Below, piece by piece: positions 58,213-64,000 of a stretch of DNA of 64,000 bases. Origin of the DNA: Thermohalobacter berrensis (GTDB lineage Bacteria; Bacillota; Clostridia; Tissierellales; Thermohalobacteraceae); assembly GCF_003609645.1 (NCBI RefSeq), contig NZ_MCIB01000039.1, forward strand, positions 51,908 to 115,907, given 5' to 3'. The notes under the pieces are model-generated. The model saw only the letters and a program-made list of their open reading frames with translations, searched no databases and was not told the DNA's origin. The position numbers and the translations under genes are program-made. Each line of letters starts with the position of its first letter. Position 1 is the stretch's first letter.

Positions 58213-58242
58213 AAACCCTTGACCTAACTGGGTCAAGGGTTT
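58213..58242 (-). terminator. Terminator of NADP-type glutamate dehydrogenase
   Basis: AAACCCTTGACC pairs with GGTCAAGGGTTT around a 6-nt loop, with T/A runs on both sides. It lies 12 bp after the stop. Confidence 0.9.
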
Positions 58243-58253
58243 TTATTTTATCC

Positions 58254-59612
<1,359 letters not shown>

Positions 59613-59949
59613 TTAAGTAATATGATTATAATTCAGATAAAATATCTGAATTTTTCAGTCTAAGGTTAATTAATAGTATTACACCTTAGAACATAGATTA
59701 TAAATAAAATGATCATAGCTGTAATAAGTACATACTTATGACAGTATAACTTTAAAGTTTCGTTAAAAAATTAACTTGTTTTCCCAAACCCCCTTATTTG
59801 GAAAAGGTTTTCCTGGGTGTAAAATAAAATATTTTCTATTATTTGGCAACAAACCTTTTCCTAAGGGGTAATATTTATATTTTCATCTTTCACAATCTAA
59901 TAATATCATATTCAATTTTCTTTGTAAACACTTTTTACATTTTTTTATG
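59613..59949 (-). other. gdhA leader with two structured elements
   Basis: 337 bp with no gene. A hairpin (AATTCAGATA/TATCTGAATT, 59630-59652) lies close to the gdhA ribosome site. Farther up, 59790-59868 forms a long imperfect stem: CCCCTT and GGAAAAGGTTT pair with AAACCTTTTCC and AAGGGG. No known riboswitch consensus fits. Confidence 0.45.
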
Positions 59950-60759
59950 TTATTTTATTAATTTTTTTACATATACATTCACATTTAATATATTTAATGA
60001 TGTCATTTTTTCAACTTCTAGAATAATATTTCGCTGAAGCTCAGTTATTATAGGAATTATCGGCTCCCCATATCTTATAGAGACATCTACTTCAATAACT
60101 ATTCCTTCTTCCCTGTCATTTATATATATTCTTCCCACCTTATAAATATCCTTAACTTTTTTAGCAGCAAACTTTACTAAATCTATTACAACAGTATGGG
60201 ATATTGTATATTTTCCTAAATAACTAAATGTAGGTCTTACTACTGTTTTTTCATATACCTGTTTCCCTTTATCCTTTCGTCCTAAAAATATTTTTAGTTT
60301 GTCTAAAAAATATCCAGAAAAGTCTTTCTTTATTTCAAATGTCGGTACAGGTATAACATGTTTCCCTTCTTTTGTTCTATGCTTTTTTGCTAATTTTATT
60401 TCTTCATCACTAGATATCTCTTCTATATATATTTTTTTACTAATAGGCGGTAGTTCCAAAGCTTTAGATATTTTTTCAACCATTCTATTTGATGTACCAA
60501 TTATCAATATTTTATCAGGATTTAATTTATCTATTGCATTTTTTACTTCTCTTTTATGACCTTCATCCATAAATAATGCCCTTTTTACTGCTGCAACAAT
60601 AGAGCTCTCCCTTTTAGCTGATTTACCTGATATTACTTTAGTTCCTTTTATAAGTAGCCCATCATCTATTATATATTCTATATCTAACTCTTTAGCAATC
60701 ATTATTGCCTTATGGCTTTTTCCTGTTCCACTTTCTCCAATTAAAGCTATAATTTCCAT
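59950..60759 (-). CDS. P-loop ATPase fused to an Asp23/Gls24 domain
   Basis: The N-terminal ~170 residues of this 269-residue protein carry a Walker A GESGTGKS (8-15), ALFMDEGHKRE, and LIIGTSNRM, a kinase- or AAA-like nucleotide fold. The C-terminal ~90 residues (TISHTVVIDLVKFAAKKVKD, then VGRIYI, EVDVSIRYG) match the Asp23/Gls24 (DUF322) fold found in cell-envelope-associated proteins. I do not recall a named function. ACTGGAGG precedes the ATG. It may couple nucleotide state to envelope or stress-related assembly; inference only. Confidence 0.75.
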   Translation of the reverse strand: MEIIALIGESGTGKSHKAIMIAKELDIEYIIDDGLLIKGTKVISGKSAKRESSIVAAVKRALFMDEGHKREVKNAIDKLNPDKILIIGTSNRMVEKISKALELPPISKKIYIEEISSDEEIKLAKKHRTKEGKHVIPVPTFEIKKDFSGYFLDKLKIFLGRKDKGKQVYEKTVVRPTFSYLGKYTISHTVVIDLVKFAAKKVKDIYKVGRIYINDREEGIVIEVDVSIRYGEPIIPIITELQRNIILEVEKMTSLNILNVNVYVKKLIK

Positions 60760-60854
60760 CTGTAATCCTCCAGTTTGTTTCCTTTATCTTATATATATTT
60801 TATCATATCATGTACAAAATAAACATTAGCATATTTTTTACTTTATTATAAAAA

Positions 60855-60873
60855 AAGCGAGCAAAGCTCACTT
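60855..60873 (-). terminator. Second terminator below rex
   Basis: AAGCGAGC and GCTCACTT pair around AAA; minus strand runs into seven T residues. It is a diverged copy of the stem at 53841-53859. It stands 76 bp after the rex terminator, with no gene between. Confidence 0.65.
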
Positions 60874-60949
60874 CCGCTAGGGAAACCTTAAATACAGTAT
60901 GTGTATTTATTTCAGCAGTTCATAGAAATATACTTTCTTAGATAGCAAA

Positions 60950-60976
60950 AAAGCTGGCGTCTATGACACCAACTTT
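60950..60976 (-). terminator. Terminator overlapping the rex stop
   Basis: On the minus strand AAAGTTGGTGTC pairs with GACGCCAGCTTT (two G-T pairs) and is followed by six T residues. Confidence 0.75.
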
Positions 60977-61623
60977 TATTCTTCATCCTTTTTTAATTTT
61001 TCTTTTAATAAATATGATAATGTAAATAAACTTTCATTTAAATGAACGTTTTCAACAACTACATCCTTTGAGACTTTTAAATCTGTTGGGGCAAAGTTCC
61101 AAATTGCCTTGATTCCACTTTTTACAAGTTTATCGGCAATCTCTTGGCTTACCTCTTTTGGCGTACATATTACCCCTATATCAACTTCGTTTTCTTTTAT
61201 AAAATCTTCTAATGTCTCTACATCTTTAATCTCTATATCCCAAAGTTTTAATCCTATTAACCTAGGGTTTATATCAAATAAGGCTAGCATTTTAAAACCT
61301 TCTCTTTGAAATCCTCTATAATGTGCAATTGCTTGACCTAGGTTTCCAGCACCAACTATAATTGTTTTATAGGTTTTTTGTAACCCTAATATTTTTCCTA
61401 ATTGTTTATGAAGCTCTTCAACATTGTAACCATATCCCTGTTGCCCAAAGCCACCAAAATTATTTAAATCCTGTCTTATCTGAGAAGCTGTAAATCCTGT
61501 TAATTCACTTAGCTGTTGGGAAGAAATCCTTTTTATATCCCTGTCAAGAAGTTCTCCTAGATATCTATAGTACTTCGGTAATCTCCTTATAACAGCCATA
61601 GATACTTTACTCTTTTTACCCAT
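60976..61623 (-). CDS. rex: Redox-sensing transcriptional repressor Rex
   Basis: This 215-residue NADH-sensing repressor has the winged helix MAVIRRLPKYYRYLGELL and SQLTGFTASQIRQDLNNFGG, and the nucleotide fold V-G-A-G-N-L-G-Q-A, with DINP after. It represses fermentation and respiration genes until NADH rises. I use ATG 61623, 7 nt after TTGGAGG, over the longer frame to 61713. I find no clear Rex site near it in this window. Confidence 0.96.
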   Translation of the reverse strand: MGKKSKVSMAVIRRLPKYYRYLGELLDRDIKRISSQQLSELTGFTASQIRQDLNNFGGFGQQGYGYNVEELHKQLGKILGLQKTYKTIIVGAGNLGQAIAHYRGFQREGFKMLALFDINPRLIGLKLWDIEIKDVETLEDFIKENEVDIGVICTPKEVSQEIADKLVKSGIKAIWNFAPTDLKVSKDVVVENVHLNESLFTLSYLLKEKLKKDEE

Positions 61624-61932
61624 AAAGCAAACCTCCAACTGTCTTTTTATCAAATATTTATTTATGTTAACAAAGTTATTATACCATTTAGTGAAAATTA
61701 TGTAAATTACCATAACTTATAATAACTTTCCCATATTTAATTTATATTATGTTTCTGATAAAATTAAAATATATTAAAATTATAATATAAAAGTTAATAA
61801 TTTATCAACCAATGTGGTAATTTTTTTTACAAATTATTTTTTTGTAATATAACAAAACTATTAATTTAAAACAGTAAAATTTGTTAATATGATAAAGGAA
61901 AATTTTGTTTTAACCTAAAGGAGTGAAATAAC

Positions 61933-63849
61933 ATGATAGTTTTATCATGTAAAAATATATCTAAGAGCTATATTGTTGATAAAGTTCTTGATAATATATC
62001 TTTTACAATAAATAATGGCGAAAAAATTGGATTAGTTGGACTTAATGGTACTGGAAAATCTACTTTATTTAATATTTTATCCGGAAAATTATCAAGGGAT
62101 GAAGGGGAAATTTATATTGCCAAAAACACAAAAATTGGCCATTTAGAACAAAATACCCAAATTAATAGTGATAAAACTGTATTTGAAGAGGTTCTACAAA
62201 TTTTTAATCCTATAATTGAAATGGAACAAAAACTTAGAGAATTAGAAAAGGAAATTACTATTGAAGGAAAAAAAGAAGATTCTCAAAGGCTTCAACCTTT
62301 AATGGAAGAATATTCCCGTTTAACTGAAGAATTTACAAATAAGAATGGGTATGGGTACAAAAGTGAAATAAAAGGTGTTCTAAAGGGGCTAGGGTTTAAA
62401 GAAGAACAATTTGATCAACCAATATATCAATTAAGTGGAGGACAAAAATCAAGGATAGCTTTAGCAAAATTATTACTTGAAAAGCCAGATATTCTTTTGT
62501 TAGATGAGCCTACAAATCATCTTGATATAGATGCAATTGATTGGCTTGAAAAGTTCATCAAAGAGTATAAAGGTGCTGCAATAATAATATCCCATGATAG
62601 ATATTTTTTAGATGCTACTGTAAGTAAAATATTTTATTTAAGTAACTCTAATTTAAAAGTTTATGATGGAAATTATACAACTTTCATGAAAAAGAGAAAA
62701 AAGGAAATGGAACTTCTATATAAAAAATATGAAGAACAGCAAAAAGAAATAAAGCGTCAAGAGGAAATAATAAAAAGATTTATGTCATATGGTGGTAAAC
62801 GATATATAAGACAAGCTCAAAGTAGACAAAAGATGCTCGATAAGATGAAGAAAATAGACAAGCCTGAAAATGACAGAAAAAAAGCTAAAATTAGATTTAT
62901 TCCTAAAGTAAAAAGTGGAAATGATGTATTAAAAGTAGAACAACTAAAAAAGAATTTTGACGATTTTCAACTTTTTAATAATGTTAATTTTAGAATATAT
63001 AAAGGTGAAAAAGTTGGTCTTATAGGACCAAATGGTATCGGTAAATCGACTTTAACTAAAATGATCATGGGAAAAATTAAACCTACTGATGGCAATATAA
63101 TAATAGGACACAACGTAAATTTAGGATACTATGACCAGGAACAAGCAGATTTAAACCCTGAAAAAACTGTAATAGATGAAATTTGGGATGACAATCCTTC
63201 CCTAACCTATTATCAAACTAGAAAGATGTTAGGACAATTTCTTTTTCATGGTGATGATATTTTTAAGGAAATAAATGACTTAAGTGGTGGTGAAAGAAGT
63301 AGAGTGGCTTTACTTAAACTTATGCTTTCTGAAGCAAATTTCCTTCTTATGGATGAGCCTACAAATCATCTTGATATAGATTCTAAAGAAGTTTTAGAGG
63401 ATGCTCTTATTAATTATGAAGGTACTGTACTTGTAATATCCCATGATAGATACTTTTTAAATAAAGTAACTGATAAAATTTTAGAATTAGGCAGAAATGG
63501 AATAAAAGAATATCTAGGTAATTATGATTATTATCTAGAAAAGAAAAATGAGTTAAATCTTTCTATTGAAGAAGAAACGCCTAAAAAGACTAAAACTCAA
63601 CTAAAGGCAGAACGTAAGAAAGAAAGGGAAAAACAGAAAGAGAGAAGAAGGGTAAGGCAAAAAATAAAAAAACTTGAGGAAAAAATAAATAAATATGAAG
63701 AAAAGCTTGAGGAATTAAATCACTTAATGTGCCAGCCTGATGTCTACTCTAATCCAGAAAAAAGCAAGGAAGTCCATCAAGAGAGTGAAAAAATTAAGGA
63801 AGAATTAGACATGCTCTATGAAGAATGGATAACTCTAAAAGAAAATTGA
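61933..63849 (+). CDS. ABC-F family ATPase (YdiF-like)
   Basis: This 638-residue cytosolic protein has two ABC domains. The first has Walker A GLNGTGKST and signature LSGGQKSR; the second has GPNGIGKST and LSGGERSR. A basic helical linker lies between (MKKRKKEMELLYKKYEEQQK) and a coiled-coil tail follows (QKERRRVRQKIKKLEEKINK). There is no membrane part, so it acts on the ribosome, not as a transporter. It matches YdiF in length (about 640). Antibiotic resistance cannot be inferred. AAAGGAGTG precedes the ATG. Confidence 0.93.
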   Translation: MIVLSCKNISKSYIVDKVLDNISFTINNGEKIGLVGLNGTGKSTLFNILSGKLSRDEGEIYIAKNTKIGHLEQNTQINSDKTVFEEVLQIFNPIIEMEQKLRELEKEITIEGKKEDSQRLQPLMEEYSRLTEEFTNKNGYGYKSEIKGVLKGLGFKEEQFDQPIYQLSGGQKSRIALAKLLLEKPDILLLDEPTNHLDIDAIDWLEKFIKEYKGAAIIISHDRYFLDATVSKIFYLSNSNLKVYDGNYTTFMKKRKKEMELLYKKYEEQQKEIKRQEEIIKRFMSYGGKRYIRQAQSRQKMLDKMKKIDKPENDRKKAKIRFIPKVKSGNDVLKVEQLKKNFDDFQLFNNVNFRIYKGEKVGLIGPNGIGKSTLTKMIMGKIKPTDGNIIIGHNVNLGYYDQEQADLNPEKTVIDEIWDDNPSLTYYQTRKMLGQFLFHGDDIFKEINDLSGGERSRVALLKLMLSEANFLLMDEPTNHLDIDSKEVLEDALINYEGTVLVISHDRYFLNKVTDKILELGRNGIKEYLGNYDYYLEKKNELNLSIEEETPKKTKTQLKAERKKEREKQKERRRVRQKIKKLEEKINKYEEKLEELNHLMCQPDVYSNPEKSKEVHQESEKIKEELDMLYEEWITLKEN

Positions 63850-64000
63850 CAATGAAATACCAAAATTTCGCATTTCATAATGTTAAATTTTAAATTGTAA
63901 ATGTTGAATTAGGTTGAGGGATTACGAATCCCTCAACAACGCTAAAAATATAGCTGTTAGCTCTTGGTTCCTGGTTCATAGACAAAAAATTTTAATTTTG
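63850..64000. repeat. Heptad repeats and TTGAGGGATT hairpin at right edge
   Basis: A hairpin GTTGAGGGATT/AATCCCTCAAC lies at 63913-63937; then TAGCTGTTAGCTCTTGGTTC-type heptads run to the window edge. The TTGAGGGATT hairpin also occurs at 31074, 38094 and 55068. Confidence 0.7.

Noticed and set aside
61933..63849. Antibiotic resistance ABC-F determinant
   Set aside because: It is of the YdiF-like housekeeping type by length and tail; the linker cannot be matched by eye to a resistance class.

Overview
The window is AT-rich DNA from a spore-forming anaerobe of the class Clostridia, probably the Tissierellales or a relative. The evidence is spoVA genes, CotF-type coat proteins, a clostridial-type single-chain PurL, Rex, two glutamate dehydrogenases, guanine and PRPP-type riboswitches, strong Shine-Dalgarno sites and many GTG/TTG starts. 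I see no rRNA, tRNA, prophage, transposase gene or CRISPR array.

Layout. (1) 0.3-4.6 kb: a spore-membrane operon (DUF1657, a DUF421-DUF1657 fusion, spoVAC, spoVAD, spoVAE) plus a second DUF421 + DUF1657 pair. It resembles the mobile spoVA2mob operon that raises spore heat resistance in Bacillus. (2) 4.7-8.9 kb: a radical SAM protein and the glycine betaine importer opuAA-AB-AC. (3) 9.3-13.2 kb: an OmpR/histidine kinase pair, a DUF4342 protein and an RmlD-like reductase. (4) 13.3-27.9 kb: a sulfur-trafficking region. It holds two exported rhodanese proteins, a TVP38 protein, an 850-residue flavin/Fe-S oxidoreductase, a divergent LysR regulator, and a ten-gene run containing a split YeeE/YedE transporter around TusA, a YnjBCD-like ABC importer, two rSAM/selenodomain-associated transferases and an APH-fold protein. 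(5) 28-30.6 kb: nucleoside hydrolase, a frameshifted unknown gene, YerC and an orphan 86-aa gene. (6) 31.3-50.7 kb: purine synthesis and transport (purD, H, N, M, F, C, E, K, L, an NCS2 permease, guaA, guaB). A tandem guanine + PRPP riboswitch precedes the permease/purL side and a guanine riboswitch precedes guaB. (7) 50.9-56 kb: two small coat proteins, groES-groEL under CIRCE, DUF554, Ogg. (8) 56.6-64 kb: NAD-type and NADP-type glutamate dehydrogenases, a P-loop/Asp23 fusion, rex and an ABC-F ATPase.

The most unusual material lies between genes. At least six intergenic stretches of 150-900 bp are built from 7-bp-periodic words. A degenerate 35-bp minisatellite (5 x 7) carries the core GTCCGTTACTT, and long hairpins are assembled from the same heptads. 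Two pairs of near-identical ~310-345 bp direct repeats of this material flank a 7-kb block (purDHNMF) and a 9.4-kb block (guaA to ogg). A separate ~120-bp two-hairpin element occurs three times and a ~42-bp GGGACGGTTC-type element three times.

Three genes (14.2, 26.65 and 29.2 kb) are interrupted at short A runs in a way one inserted or deleted A would repair. Sequencing error, real decay and slippage all remain possible.
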